From Mytilus edulis (Eukaryota; Mollusca; Bivalvia; Mytilida; Mytilidae), in NCBI RefSeq assembly GCF_963676685.1, contig NC_092346.1, forward strand, positions 45,443,289 to 45,507,288: a stretch of 64,000 bases of DNA, given 5' to 3'. Every line of letters starts with the position of its first letter. The stretch's first letter is position 1. Shown one piece after another: positions 52,928 through 64,000 of this stretch. Under the pieces are notes generated by a model, which did no database searches, was not told where the DNA came from, and saw only the letters and a program-made list of their open reading frames with translations. The position numbers and the translations under genes are program-made.

Positions 52928-53042
52928 TCTGTTGCTAAGGACCATATGTTGACCTTTAGATGTCTTTTGGGTTGTTTTTTGTGTAGTTGTTGCTAAGGAC
53001 CATATGTTGACCTTTAGATGTCTTTTGGGTTGTTTTTTTTTT
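52928..53042 (+). repeat. Two-copy ~58-bp tandem duplication
   Basis: 'gttgctaaggaccatatgtt' plus 'gacctttagatgtcttttgg' occurs twice, each followed by a T-rich run and 'gtgtag'. Confidence 0.9.
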
Positions 53043-53210
53043 TTTGTGTAGTTTGGTTGTGATCTCCTTCTTGTATATTCCATATCTGGTTTTGATCCAC
53101 TTCTTTATTGTTTTATATTGAAGCAGGTCATGTGAAGGTTGATTGGATGACTTCAGAATTATTGATGTAAATTCTAAATTTGTTTCCTTTCCATATCTTT
53201 TGTTGTGAAA

Positions 53211-53795
53211 AGGAGTAGGTCCGGTAAGGACCGATTTTGGCCTCAAATTTCAGGTTCATCTGACGAAAGATTTTGACCACTTTTTAAACACTTTTAAAAG
53301 TGTCTATTTCATTTGAATCAATTAGTTTATGTGAAAGATTTTAACTGATTTAGTAATTAAAAACGATCCGATTCAAGCTTATATATGAAAAATCTACCAA
53401 ATATGCCGAAAAATGTCACTTTTCAGATGGTTTTTGTCAAAAACGAAAGTGGCCGCATTCGTGTTCATCCTCAACCTTTATATATATTATGTATTATCAT
53501 AAAATACAACTTACATTTGAATATTAAGGATGAACACGAATGCGGCCACTTTCATTTTACCTGAAAACTGTCTAAAATTTAACTAAAATGCTAGAATTGT
53601 GAAGATTTCAGTAAATTAGCATGACTTTATGGTGCTAGTACCCGATATATGTGCATTGTTATGTCAAAAACAGCCCATATTTAAGTAGCAAAAGCATTCT
53701 ACTGTCCAATAAATAACTAAAGGTTTACATTTTAACAACTTTGTAAAACTGCTATATTTTGGGGCCAAAAAGGGGTCTTACTGAACCTACTCCTT
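53211..53795. mobile_element. Inverted-repeat element with internal perfect hairpin (about 585 bp)
   Basis: The outer ends are 'aaaggagtaggtccggtaag' and, on the complement of the right side, 'aaaggagtaggttcagtaag', both leading to a '(t)ttggcc' box. 'ttgtga' flanks both sides, a possible target duplication. Inside, a 27-bp arm (53445-53471, 'gaaagtggccgcattcgtgt' and on) pairs perfectly with 53527-53553. Confidence 0.85.
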
Positions 53796-53973
53796 TGTGA
53801 CCAGAGAGGTTTGCATAAATGGTAAAAATTAATCTGGGGATTTTTGTTCATTGTCGAACAAATTTATAGCAATGACATTGAAAAAAATTCTGATATTAAA
53901 AGTTCTAAGCTAAAAATTGAATTCCTATTCGGGAAGAATTTGTAGATTCAGAATTTATATATTTGTTTTTCAG

Positions 53974-54159
53974 TTAATTATGCAAACCAAAGCAGCTAGC
54001 CGTCGTGTAACAAAAAGAGGTAGTGCTATGGGCAGGTCTGTTGGCAGTGTATCATTGTCATCTGCCAATTTTTCATCAAGGATGCAATCCAGACAGTCAA
54101 TTTTACCCACACCAAGATCCATGAGTAAAATGAGCAAGCTAAGCTCATTAACATCATAA
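53974..54159 (+). CDS. WD gene exon 34 (C-terminus, form B)
   Basis: The acceptor is 'gtttttcag|ttaatt'. The frame stays open in phase 0 for 61 codons to TAA 54157-54159, encoding a Ser/Arg/Met-rich tail (MQTKAASRRVTKRGSAMG ... SMSKMSKLSSLTS). Joined to exon 32, or to a shortened exon 33, it gives a second C-terminus. Joined to the full exon 33 it would be 3' UTR. The low-complexity basic tail resembles the GSR linker of exon 21 in composition. Confidence 0.6.
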   Translation, partial: LIMQTKAASRRVTKRGSAMGRSVGSVSLSSANFSSRMQSRQSILPTPRSMSKMSKLSSLTS

Positions 54160-55734
54160 TAGAGCATGCAGAATCATTTTAGGACAATTTTGAATTAAAT
54201 GGATTGTATTTTTAATTCTGTACTTCAGTTGATCAAATAACCAGACAAATGTGTTAATATTTTCTCCATTTTGTACATTATATGAAATGTTAACTTTTCA
54301 TCTAGACACTATCTTAAAAGTCTACCTTTGATGTTGGTGGACTTTGAACTAGTGTTCCAATTTTATTAATTTAGAAATTGAATGAATTGGATAAATCATA
54401 ATTGAAATACTTGCATTTTAATTTTAATTTTTTAAATTTCTAATTGACAAACATATACTGTAAATTCAGAAATTAAAGTGTGGTTTTTATTATTGCAAAT
54501 TATGCGACTGAGTAAGTATCTCAATAATAAGAACATGCTTTTAAATGTCTGATATTTATATCTGCATACAGATTTTCTTGAAAGTGGCAATAATTAATCT
54601 CACATGTTTGTCCCTGCTTTAAAAATCACAATTATAAATGCAAACAATAATTTCTGAATTTACAGTTGTTGTATTATTTTTCATAATGTTAATACATAAA
54701 TATCTTTCACCAGCTTGTATTAGTTCGAATTACCTTACTCATAATTAACAGTATTTAAAGAAAACATATGATTCCATCAAGCAGTATTATAAAACGAAAT
54801 CAGCATTTATGCAATGTTAAAAGTTGTACTAATTAATTTTGAATACTGATTGAATGTCATTTTTACTGGTATCATCATTACTAGTAAGAGAGGACACTAA
54901 TTGACAATTATTTGTTCAGGTACCAGTTTTATTTTTGTTATCCTTCTTGAGGTCTTGTTCCAACAAATGCCAAATCCTTCAACAGAGGCATCATAATTTC
55001 TGCTTAAATTTATTTTAAAAATTTACATTTATGATATTTTGTACTCATACTGAACACTAGAAAAATGGCTTTGCCAATTCTTGCTTTTATGCTGTTTAGA
55101 ATTTTAACTTCAACTGTAAAGTTTAATCATTTTTACATTTTTATATTTTTTATTATTTTTAAGGTCACACATCTCAGTGGCTCTAATACCCACATCTCTA
55201 TATCTAAATTGATGATATGATATATTGAGGCCAGTCTTAGTCAGTTATGCAAATGTTTATTTTCTGTTTTTTAACCTGCAAAAAACTCTTACAAAATCAA
55301 GAGGCTACTTTTGGTGATTTTGTATCTACTTTAAGCTGTGAGCATTACAGTTTACATTGACTCTTTGTTATGATTCCATATTTTTCATCATGTTTATTTT
55401 CATTTTGTTTCTTATATGTTTAACATGCAATGAATTTGTAAGTGGGCGATAAATTCAAGATTTTATTTTGTTACCTGTGATATTTTAGAAAGTCTGTGAT
55501 AAATATTTTTTATAAATAAACAAAGAAATATTTATCTTCTTATGAATTTTATTTGCCAATGGTTGTCAAATTAAATGTTTTGAAACTTGATTTGATAGGC
55601 CATAAATATTATATTCCTTCTAGGTGAATTTTAAATGAATCTTTGTGGTGGGTAAAATGCTTCTCATGTAGTACCAGCACATTATTGGTCTACAATAGTA
55701 AGTTCGTTTATTTTTTGTTAGAATATAAATAATA

Positions 55735-55912
55735 ATAAGTAGTATGAGTGCAAATGAGACAACTCTCCATACAAGTCAAAAGGGGCAAAAAGTAAACAAT
55801 TGTAGGTCAAAGTATGGCCTTCAACATGGAGCCTTGGCTCACACTGAAAAGCAAGCTATAAAGGACCTCAAAATGACTAGTGTTAAACAATTCTAACAGT
55901 ACATATATTTGT
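55735..55912 (+). repeat. SINE-like dispersed repeat, family A
   Basis: It contains 'caaatgagacaactctccat', 'gtatggccttcaacatggag' and 'agtgttaaacaattctaaca'. Confidence 0.75.
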
Positions 55913-57702
55913 CTGACAAATCTCATATGGCATTGACCCCATTTCAGATTTCCTCATACTTTAAAGATTTCAGGTCTGTTTCTTATTGTGTATGCAATAC
56001 TGGTCAGCAATATTAAGTAAAGAGATTTGTTGTAATTTTTAAGTAAAGTGGTGATTAACTAATTTGTGGCAGTTTCCAGGATTGGGTATGGTGCTCAGTA
56101 TCATAATATATCAGATAAACAGTATAATTATGATGTGTGGATTCATTATGAATTGCCAATGTGACAGCAATCCACCAAGGAAAAAAAGACATCTTAAGTT
56201 CAACCTTCAACAATGGACAAAACCCCTTGAGGTATCTCTAAGCAAGACAAGGTGTGGTAAACCAGGTATGAACAATTAAAAAAAACCTAAAAAAGTTAAT
56301 AAGTAATAATTAAGTTAAAAAAAAGAAAATGACATCAGCTGGAATATAGCAGAGGTGGATTCAGGGAGACAGGGGACTGATACCCCTTTTGCTGAGCTTC
56401 ATATAAAAAATTATGATAAATGCATGGACTTTTAACGAATATCGCACCAAACATTGGCTTGCAAGGAACCCCTCTTTTCAAAATCCTTGACAGACACATG
56501 GCTTGTAACTTCCACATAAATTTTATGTTAGGGTTCGACCTATTTGTTCCACACTCAGTGGTGGATTCATGACTGGTTTGAGTTTTAAAATAAATGCATT
56601 CCTATATTTCACAATTTGCATTTTCATATCATAAATTGTAAAATAAAATATCTATTCCATTTTTATAAATTACTCAAAATTCCAGGATTCTCCCGTTATA
56701 ATATCCTCCTCATCATTACCAGAAGTATTGGTATAACAGCAACACAATGCTCTTAACAGTGTAAAACTTTACTAGAATGGACATTACTTAGATACACACA
56801 AAGAATGAAACTTCAGGTAAAACATGACTGAAATGACAACTAAAGTGTAAACACATTAGCATGTTGGGTCAGACTGCTTTTCATTGGTCTCTTGAAATAG
56901 AAAAAGCTCTCAATGTTGAATATTTGAAGGTGAAATTAACATTCATAACAAAACATAAAATTTGTAAATAAAGCTCTTAATCACATCATTCGTCCTGAAC
57001 ATGCTTGAAACATTTGCCACTGGACATTAAGCAAACAACGTTTTTTTGTAAAAGTGGGGCGAGTTGGTGAAAAAGTGGGGCGCTTTGGTGTAGGGCGATT
57101 TTCCAGTGGGTCGATTTGTCCTGCTTCCCAAACAACAGTCCATCAATCAATTCAAATTATTTTGAGGTCAAAAGGTCAATGATACAATTTATTATAAATG
57201 CAACAAAGATCAATTCACTAATCTAATGAAATAACTAGCACACATACAAAGAACTCTGAATATTCTTAACCGGGGATTGAACCATCTGGACATTGCTGCA
57301 TATACAATACTTTATACTGCATCGGTGCTATTTATGGAGTCACCTTTTACATTATACAGCCAGGCACTGACCATTGTTTGTGACGTGAACAATATGTTCC
57401 TGTAGAAATGTCTTTATGACGTTACGAAGTAGTACAGGTTCGCGGAATTTTTTCATCGTTCGGCTTCGTGTTAAAAATTCACGAGTTTCAACCAAAATAT
57501 CTAGTTAGATAGTTATGGACTTTTGATTAGGAAAAAATATATAAAATATAAATTGTCTAGGATATAACATTTATTTGCAAAATAGGAAAGAAATGTCTCT
57601 CGAGTCCTGCTTTCTTCTCTGTTCAGAGACAATGTATGATTATTCTACATTTAGTCACAGCTATCCTATTTTGGTAGAGATTCGATATAATATATATATA
57701 AA

Positions 57703-57812
57703 AAAAGAAGAGTGTGGTATGATTGCCAATGAGACATTTTACAAGAGACCAAATGACACAGAAATTAACAACTATAGGTCACCGTTCAGGCTTCAACAAT
57801 GAGTAAAGCAAT
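57703..57812 (+). repeat. SINE-like dispersed repeat, family A, truncated
   Basis: It contains 'gtgtggtatgattgccaatg' and 'caactataggtcaccgttca', ending soon after 'cttcaacaatgagtaaagc'. Confidence 0.75.
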
Positions 57813-58744
57813 AAGCTTCTTTTTTTTAAGCATAAATGAAAATGTGCATTCGATCTTACGTTAAATACACGTATTTTTTGTCAGTCAATGTGAACTCCAA
57901 TCATCTACCAACTCTAGTAAATCTTGATGTCGCACGTACAAACATATAGAATATAACTGAGAAAGTGGATTTATATATAAGTTCAATAAACAAAAACAAA
58001 AACAAAACTGAAATATACTGCAAATAGACCATGATAGTTTAACTAAACATATTTGTTTAATATTAATGACACTTTCCAAAGGGAAAACAAGTTGTAAAAA
58101 GTACAGTATCGATACCAAATCTTAAGTGATATAAATGGATTTCTAACTTAAAAAGTTACGAAAAACAATGAACGATGGATACGTGTCTATTCAATGGTCA
58201 AGAACTGTACATAGATAGACCTTATGGTTCTTCATGTTTGGTTATTTGTTACCCAGGATTGCTATTTCTTTGACGTATAAAGAAACACTGTATCAGTTGA
58301 AGAACACTTCATTAAAACCAAGTAGGACATGATATCCCCTGGATTAATACCATGTAATTGGTTCTTCGATTGGCATAGTCCCGTTACATAAGCATTACCC
58401 ATGCCAAGTACTCGTTGATTCAATCTCTGTGAGCTTATAAATGGAAACCAAAATTATATCTTAATAGGTGGATGCAGCCGATCTTCAGAGATTTTTTTTG
58501 TATTTCTCGCTGAAAATATCTGCACCCTGAATTGCAACTTTAAAAGAATAATTCGTTTTGAAAGTGGAAATGAAACCAGAGGTCCAAATAGGGCGTATAA
58601 CACCATGCAATCCTGTCTTGTGTGGATATCATTTGCAGAACGCAAAGTGATCATGTGAAAAGTCCATAGACATTTTTAATCACTATACATTTTTCTAGAG
58701 ATCACAGGGTTTGTATTTTACATGAGTAACTTGATGGGTGATGC

Positions 58745-58980
58745 TAGTAGAGCAGGATATGTTTACCCTTCCGGAGCACCCGAGGTAGTTCCCGGTTTTT
58801 GTTAGGGTTCGTGTTGCTCAGTCGTTTAGCTTTCTATGTTAGTTTTTCTAATCTTATTTTTTTATTTGTTTTTTTAACGGTATTTTTGTTGTTTCCGTTT
58901 TTTGCAAAGTAATTGTGAGTAGGAATTTCTCTTGTGTATCTTTTGTCTATCTCGGAGAAATGGACATCAATCCTGGTGAG
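58745..58980 (-). repeat. Dispersed mussel repeat, family B, inverted
   Basis: It contains 'agagcaggatatgtttaccc', 'ttccggagcacccgaggtag' and 'cgtgttgctcagtcgttta', the complement of the family seen at 23563. Confidence 0.65.
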
Positions 58981-59742
58981 CAGACATGAGTCTAAGTCGA
59001 CATCCAAAGGAGACGTATACATAGTTTAGACAGAGTTTGTCTCTCATGATCAATTATATTTTGTTTATTGTACGCCAAGTCGATCTGAAAAAAAATCCTT
59101 GACATCAGTGCCTGTTTTTACCAATTTGTAACACTTCTGCCAGTATCAGTTGCATGAATTGTTTCGTATTGTATTTTAGAAACTGACCAACACGCAACCT
59201 TGACTGACAAGTCTAAAAGAAACAATTGACATGAATTAGGCCGTTGATTTTTTCGCCTACTCAATCTGCTTCACATTTTGTCATACCGGGGCTTAGTATA
59301 GCTCACCGTATACTAGTATACGATTTTGAAATACTCATTGTCGAAAACTGTACAGTGACATATAGTTGCTTACATCCATACTAATTTGGTCTCTGGTTTA
59401 CATTTTCTCATTGGCAACCAAACCTTGAGTTGAAGTCATAAAACTTTGCTCAGTGCTCGGAGCACAAAAATCATGCTCGAAACATGAAATCCAGCAATTT
59501 GATTGGTTGATTTTCGAGTCTGAGTACAAAAATCATGCTCGAAAGTTTTATGACCGTGAGGCCTGATCTCATTATTTTTGTAATGAACTAAAAAAAAAAG
59601 ATATATAAAACAAAATTTCAATTCACAGATTTGTGATCGAAAACTTAAACTTAAAAAAAGAAGAAATGTCGGATATTGTTTTCACTGTTATACTGCAAAT
59701 TAACAATGAAGAATAAAAAAATGAAAAATGAATTAATTCTAG

Positions 59743-59777
59743 CAAGGATTTGTATAGTCTTGCTATACAAATCCTTG
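59743..59777. repeat. Perfect 15-bp hairpin
   Basis: 'caaggatttgtatag' and its exact complement 'ctatacaaatccttg' are separated by a 5-nt loop (tcttg). It is downstream of the minus-strand kinase gene, about 490 bp past its stop. Function unknown. Confidence 0.9.
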
Positions 59778-60265
59778 ACCGTCTAGGTATTATTTATATA
59801 AAAAAAAAACCTGTCCAAACATGAAAGAAAAGAATACCTTCATAATAACCAATGATTTTCACTGCTGTACACGACTATAAACTGAACCGAACAATGAACT
59901 CCCGATGAAACAGACACTAACTCTTTACACATTTTGAGTACCACATCATGACATTAAACTTCAATTGCCTTTTCGATTAATGTTTGCAAAACTTGATTAA
60001 ATATCATTTTTATTATTAAATTTTAACATTCATGCAAAGGCAATATTAAATAAACAGTACCATATGTACAAAGTATTACAATTCAAAAATATAATCACCT
60101 ACAATATAATATGCTATCTTATCAAAATATTACAAAATATGCACCTATAGAAAAGTTGAAAGTATTGCACTTATATAAGGAAAAACATATCTAAACCGTT
60201 TATAATTATTTCCAAAATACAAATAATGATTTACAAAAGCCAGTACGAACAAATCACAATTCCCT

Positions 60266-61336
60266 TTACCCAGATTGTTCACTTGTAGAGGGCGCTTCTT
60301 TGTCTTGTTTCTCCGATTTTCGACTTGCTCCTTCCATCTTGACGTTCTCGGGTCGTATTTTCACATCTTGCTTAAACCACGGAGAACCAAGCAGCTCATA
60401 GATATCTGGTCTGTCTTTATAATCATAGGAGAACAACCACAAAATTAAACTACGGCAATCATCTGACACGTTTTTCTTAAACTTTTGCCATGGGAAGTTC
60501 AAACGTTTATGTTCCTCTAACACACCCTGATTTCCTTTACTTTCATCGTAAGGCATTTTACCGGTAACAAAAATATATAAAATCACTCCAATAGCCCAAA
60601 TGTCTGCTTTTCTAGGATCATAGGGCTCTCCTTTCAAAATTTCTGGAGCAGCGTATGACTTCGATCCACAGTAGGTTCTGCTAAGATCCCGCATACAGTC
60701 CTCTTTCACGAAACCAAAATCACATATCTTTATCGTGTGGGTGCCATCTAATAGAAGGTTTTCTAGCTTGAGATCTCTGTGAGTAATGTTTTGTTCATGA
60801 AGATATCGTACTGCCTCACAAATCTGACGTGTCCAAGAACGAGCAATGATATCTTTGATAGCTCCATTACGCTGAATATATCTCAGAACATCACCATTTT
60901 CTGCAAACTCTAATATCATATACACACGTCTACTATCCTCGAATATATCTAGCATACGAATAATATGAGGATGGCGTAGTTTAGGCCATATCTCCATTTC
61001 ACGAGGAAGGAATCTGTGCTGAAAATCTTTTGGTGCTTTTGTTCTGTCTATTATTTTTACAGCAACTTTATCACGATCACTCTTAAAGCAATGTGCATAC
61101 TTGACTTTGGAATAACTTCCGCTTCCAAGAGTTTGTTTCACTAAATATCCTTTCTTTGCTAAGACAGCACGGTAAGTTGGTCTATAAGTTACGGTTTCAT
61201 TCCTTGAGGATAGCGATCGTTTCACATCGACTTGTTCGAGCTCTGATTGCATAAGCTCGAGTTCTGCCATTAATTTGTCAGGCTTCGATGAGCTCTCCTC
61301 AGCCATCCTCTTCTTGGACCGCTTTTCTGGCAGCAT
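60266..61336 (-). CDS. TSSK-type serine/threonine kinase, intronless
   Basis: A complete 356-residue protein kinase of the testis-specific serine kinase group (CAMK/AMPK-related branch). The kinase domain spans about residues 64-321: glycine loop GSGSYSKV (71-78), ATP-binding Lys94 in VAVKII, catalytic loop HRDLKLEN (186-193, Asp188), DFG at 206-208, a T-loop Thr at about 221 in DLSRTYCGS, and APE at 230-232. 'KAPKDFQHRFLPRE' after the VAVK motif is a TSSK hallmark. A charged, probably coiled-coil N-terminal extension (1-60) and a short polar tail flank it. I chose ATG 61336; ATG 61306 is an alternative start. All catalytic residues are present, so it is probably active. TSSKs phosphorylate sperm proteins late in spermatogenesis; a mussel role is inferred. 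The intronless structure suggests a retrocopy origin, common in this family. HRDLKLEN hints at TSSK4-like, but I do not assign a paralogue. Confidence 0.9.
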   Translation of the reverse strand: MLPEKRSKKRMAEESSSKPDKLMAELELMQSELEQVDVKRSLSSRNETVTYRPTYRAVLAKKGYLVKQTLGSGSYSKVKYAHCFKSDRDKVAVKIIDRTKAPKDFQHRFLPREMEIWPKLRHPHIIRMLDIFEDSRRVYMILEFAENGDVLRYIQRNGAIKDIIARSWTRQICEAVRYLHEQNITHRDLKLENLLLDGTHTIKICDFGFVKEDCMRDLSRTYCGSKSYAAPEILKGEPYDPRKADIWAIGVILYIFVTGKMPYDESKGNQGVLEEHKRLNFPWQKFKKNVSDDCRSLILWLFSYDYKDRPDIYELLGSPWFKQDVKIRPENVKMEGASRKSEKQDKEAPSTSEQSG

Positions 61337-61610
61337 TAACAATTCTAGGATCTTTAACTAGTTTAAAATTTACAATTTCCACATTCCCGAAGCTTGTTAT
61401 TTTTTACTGCTTCCTCTGTTGACATCCAACTCCAAAACGAGACACAATGGTTAGAACCAAGAGCAACCAAAATGTCGGCGTCATTGTAGAACAAACGTCA
61501 CTATGGAGGCTGCAGAGCAACGGACTTCCGACAATGTCAGGAGCGTAACGTGATGCTTCATTTTTACACCAAACATTATGTAAGAACTTATTGGATATGG
61601 CTGATTTAAA
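61337..61610. promoter_or_regulatory. Shared divergent promoter region of two TSSK genes
   Basis: Only 274 bp separate the two opposite start codons, so both promoters must lie here or inside the coding starts. No clear TATA box was seen. Two 'agcaac' half-sites (in 'accaagagcaacc' and 'gcagagcaacgg') resemble half of the RFX X-box (RGYAAC), and 'aacgtcac' resembles a CRE half-site. These short matches are weak evidence. Confidence 0.55.
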
Positions 61611-61895
61611 ATGAACAAAGCATTGTCCGGTGGAGTTGGCGTGTCAGACGAGGAGATAGAACTGAGGAAACGAGGTTATGCGCTAGGAAGCACACTCGGA
61701 GAAGGTTCTTATGGAAAAGTTAAAGGAGCATTTAGTGAGAGTAACCGGAAACGGGTTGCAATAAAAATCATCAACAGAAAGAAAGCACCAAAAGATTTTA
61801 GAGAAAAGTTTTTACCTCGAGAATTGAAGATACATGCCAGCTTAAATCATCCAAATGTTATCAAGATGTTCGAAATAATGGAATTTCACAATAAA
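61611..61895 (+). CDS. Second TSSK-type kinase, exon 1
   Basis: ATG 61611 opens a 95-codon exon ending at donor 'aataaa|gtaaga' in phase 0. It encodes the N-lobe of a TSSK-type kinase: glycine loop GEGSYGKV (residues 30-37), ATP-binding Lys52 in VAIKII, then the TSSK signature KKAPKDFREKFLPREL and HPNVIKMFEIM. It is about as similar to the minus-strand kinase as TSSK paralogues are to each other, and starts 275 bp from it in the opposite direction. The gene continues in exon 2 (63766) and beyond the window. Confidence 0.88.
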
Positions 61896-63765
61896 GTAAG
61901 AATACTTTGCACTGTTTCAAATATTTCATGTGTTAAGGTTTTGTGTTTCTTTTTTTTTTGCTCACTCTAATTTGTTTATCATTACTTTTCTTTGTTTTAT
62001 TTTTTTTTTGTCCGTAATTTCTGAAATTACTTACAGTTCAAGTTTTTAATTTTTTGGCTAGTTGTTACCCATTCATATATTCTCTTTATTTGCCTTCGTG
62101 AAAGCGTGTGATTTAGATTTTGGCAAATTTTTTAATTTATCCAAAAATTAAAAGAATGTCTTAAACAAAACCAATTATAGGAGATTTAGCTCTATATTTT
62201 CTTTCTGATTCAAGTTATTTGTATTTTGGTTTAATACGCATTTTGATAAAAATAAAAAATAGATTACAAACACATGCATAACTAGCGCCGGATAACATGT
62301 ATATTTAATGTGTAAAACTGTTGATCTTTTATAAGTATATTTTTTATAAAATCTTTGAATTTTCAAATAAAATAAAAGCTTTTTACTAATTTCTGATTTT
62401 GACCCATTGAGTGTAAAACATACAGTCATACTGTGTCCCTCTTCTTTTATAAGTTTATAATACCAACTTCCCCATAGTGTGTTTCGCTTATAATATCAAA
62501 CTCCTCAAAGTTTTGGAAAGGCTTTCTTTTTTTATTGTCAGACCATTCTATCGATTCTCGTCTAATTTCGAAGTTAGCAAATAAAAACATATTTTGTGTT
62601 TCAGTAAAGTATGTATAGATGTGAAAAATAAAAGTACATGAACAAATAAACGGAAAAACACGTAAATGAGACAGCAACCCAATGACACGATAAACCATGC
62701 CGGAGGTTTTTAAGAGTTTGTGTCGCTCACCTACAATTTAGGTCTTTGAAATCTTCAACAATGGATTTTTATGGCCCCGCAACGATGTTGTCGGTGCCAT
62801 ATAGTTTTACCCTTGTCCTTCATTCCGTAATTCCGTAATTCTGTAATTCCGTCATTCCGTCATTCCGCAACAAACCATTATACGGATTTTTTTCTAAACG
62901 ACTTCAGATATTGGGCTGATTTTTTGGTATGTGAGTTAACCATGATGAGTTACAGATCAAGTTTAAGTTTCGTTCTGCTCCGCTAATTTTTGCCGAAATT
63001 ACGGGCTTTGGACTTTTGATAATTGTTGAAAATCACAGTTATTATACGGACTTTTTTTTCTAAACGCTTTCAGATATTGGGCTGATTTTTGGTATGTGAG
63101 TTAACCAAGATGAGTTACAGATCAAGTTTAAGTTTTTTTCCGCTCGGCTTATTTTTGCCAAAATAAACGGGCTATCGACATTGATAAATTACTGAAAATC
63201 ACAGTTATACAGACTTTTTTCTAAACGCTTTCAGATATTGGTCTGGTTTTTGGTATGTGAGTTACTCAAGATGAGTTACAGATTATGTTTAAGTTTCGTT
63301 CCTCTCGGCTATTTTTTGCAGAAATTTCGGGCTTCAGACTTTGATAAATTAATGAAAATCACATTTATACGGACCTTTTTTTCTAAATGCTTTCAGATAT
63401 TGGTATGTGAGCTAACCTGATGAGTTCAATGACAGATCAAGTTTAAGATTCGTTCCGCTCCGCTGATTTTTGCCAAAATTAAGGGTTTACAACTTTGAAA
63501 ATTGTTGAAATTCACAGTTATATGGACATTTTTCTATATGCCTCCAGATTTTGAGCTGATTTTTAATATGTGAGACTTGTAACCATCATGTTTGTGTCCA
63601 CATGTTTTATTGAAATTGCAGATTTTTCAACTTTTTGAGTCGGGGCCATTCGTGTCGCTTTGACACATCTAGTTTCTAATTGCTTTATTTAAAGGAATTA
63701 CTGTGTTTTCTTTACTTTCAGAGATGCTTTGATCTTTAGAATCAAAAATATTTATATTGTTTTAG
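61896..63765. other. Intron 1 of second TSSK gene
   Basis: AT-rich; no gene recognised in the first 870 bp. From about 62770 it holds a dispersed element with internal repeats (separate entry). Confidence 0.8.
62770..63672. repeat. Element with five ~160-bp degenerate internal repeats
   Basis: Units start near 62883, 63046, 63208, 63370 and 63520. Each holds 'ttttttctaaacgctttcag', 'atattgggctgatttttggt', 'gatgagttacagatcaagtt' and 'cacagttatacgga'-like text. The block begins 'atggccccgcaacgatgttg', has a 9-bp microsatellite 'attccgtaa' at 62822-62870, and ends 'gagtcggggccattcgtg', so GGCC-rich ends are inverted. Confidence 0.85.
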
Positions 63766-63914
63766 GTGTATATTGTATTAGAACATGCTGGACACGGGGA
63801 TCTTTTGGAATACATAAAGCTTAGAGGAGCCTTTTCTGATGAACAAGCTAAGGGTATATTTAGACAAATTATCCGTGCCATTGATTACCTTCACGACAAT
63901 AAAGTGGTTCATAG
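63766..63914 (+). CDS. Second TSSK-type kinase, exon 2 (gene continues past window)
   Basis: The acceptor is 'gttttag|gtgtat' and the donor 'catag|gtaagt'. It encodes VYIVLEHAGHGDLLEYIKL and on to IDYLHDNKVVHR, the hinge and helix E of the kinase, stopping at the HR of the HRD catalytic motif. It joins exon 1 in phase 0 and ends in phase 2. The catalytic loop, DFG and C-lobe must lie beyond 64000. Confidence 0.88.
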
Positions 63915-64000
63915 GTAAGTATGATGTCTCAAATCGGCATGAGCTACAAGATAATCTTTCATTTATTTTAAAAAAAAACACGAGTTGTCAGGCAAGACCT

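Larger units (their letters stand above)
54160..60265. other. 3' flank of WD gene and intergenic repeats
   Basis: No further gene was recognised. The first part is probably 3' UTR; a canonical AATAAA occurs at about 55514 in 'tttataaataaacaaag'. The rest is AT-rich with family A copies (55735, 57703), a family B inverted copy (58745), a repeat-like block with 'tggattcagggagacagg' (56352) and a hairpin at 59743. Confidence 0.5.

Overview
The window looks like nuclear DNA of a bivalve mollusc, most likely a mussel (Mytilus-like). The evidence is the AT-rich, intron-rich genes with GT-AG splice sites, a BEL/Pao retrotransposon, and many copies of dispersed repeats that I recall as typical of mussel sequence (for example the family containing 'tatgattgccaatgagac' and 'ggccttcaacaatgagcaaa'). 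The species call is inference. No bacterial or organellar features were seen.

Layout. 1-6155: a decayed BEL/Pao LTR retrotransposon on the + strand (gag, zinc knuckle, aspartic protease, reverse transcriptase, RNase H, integrase). It is broken by stops, frameshifts, a nested ~1.1 kb repeat insertion in gag and an internal deletion in the integrase. 6200-9843: intergenic, with a TTAA-flanked MITE-like element and other repeat remnants. 9844-54159: one large + strand gene that I assembled from 33-34 exons with consistent phases. It encodes a ~1,260-residue WD-repeat protein with an N-terminal EF-hand-like segment, most like the WDR64/WDR49/WDY family. Its introns are packed with inverted-repeat elements, SINE-like repeats and tandem arrays. 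54160-60265: 3' flank and intergenic repeats. 60266-61336 (-) and 61611 to the window edge (+): two testis-specific serine kinase (TSSK)-type genes, head to head across a 274-bp gap. The first is intronless; the second is split by introns and runs off the window.

WDR64-type proteins and TSSKs are both linked to male germ cells in animals, so the window may be a small sperm-related neighbourhood (inference).

The most unusual structure is at 39391-39902. The last ~73 bp of a WD-coding exon, including its 5' splice site, are repeated seven times in tandem into the intron, and a stop codon lies immediately past the first junction. A decayed version of the same kind of event (repeats of exon end plus splice donor) follows another exon of the same gene at about 35790-36580. 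Several distinct TTAA-flanked inverted-repeat elements sit in the introns of this gene, one ending only 25 bp upstream of an exon.
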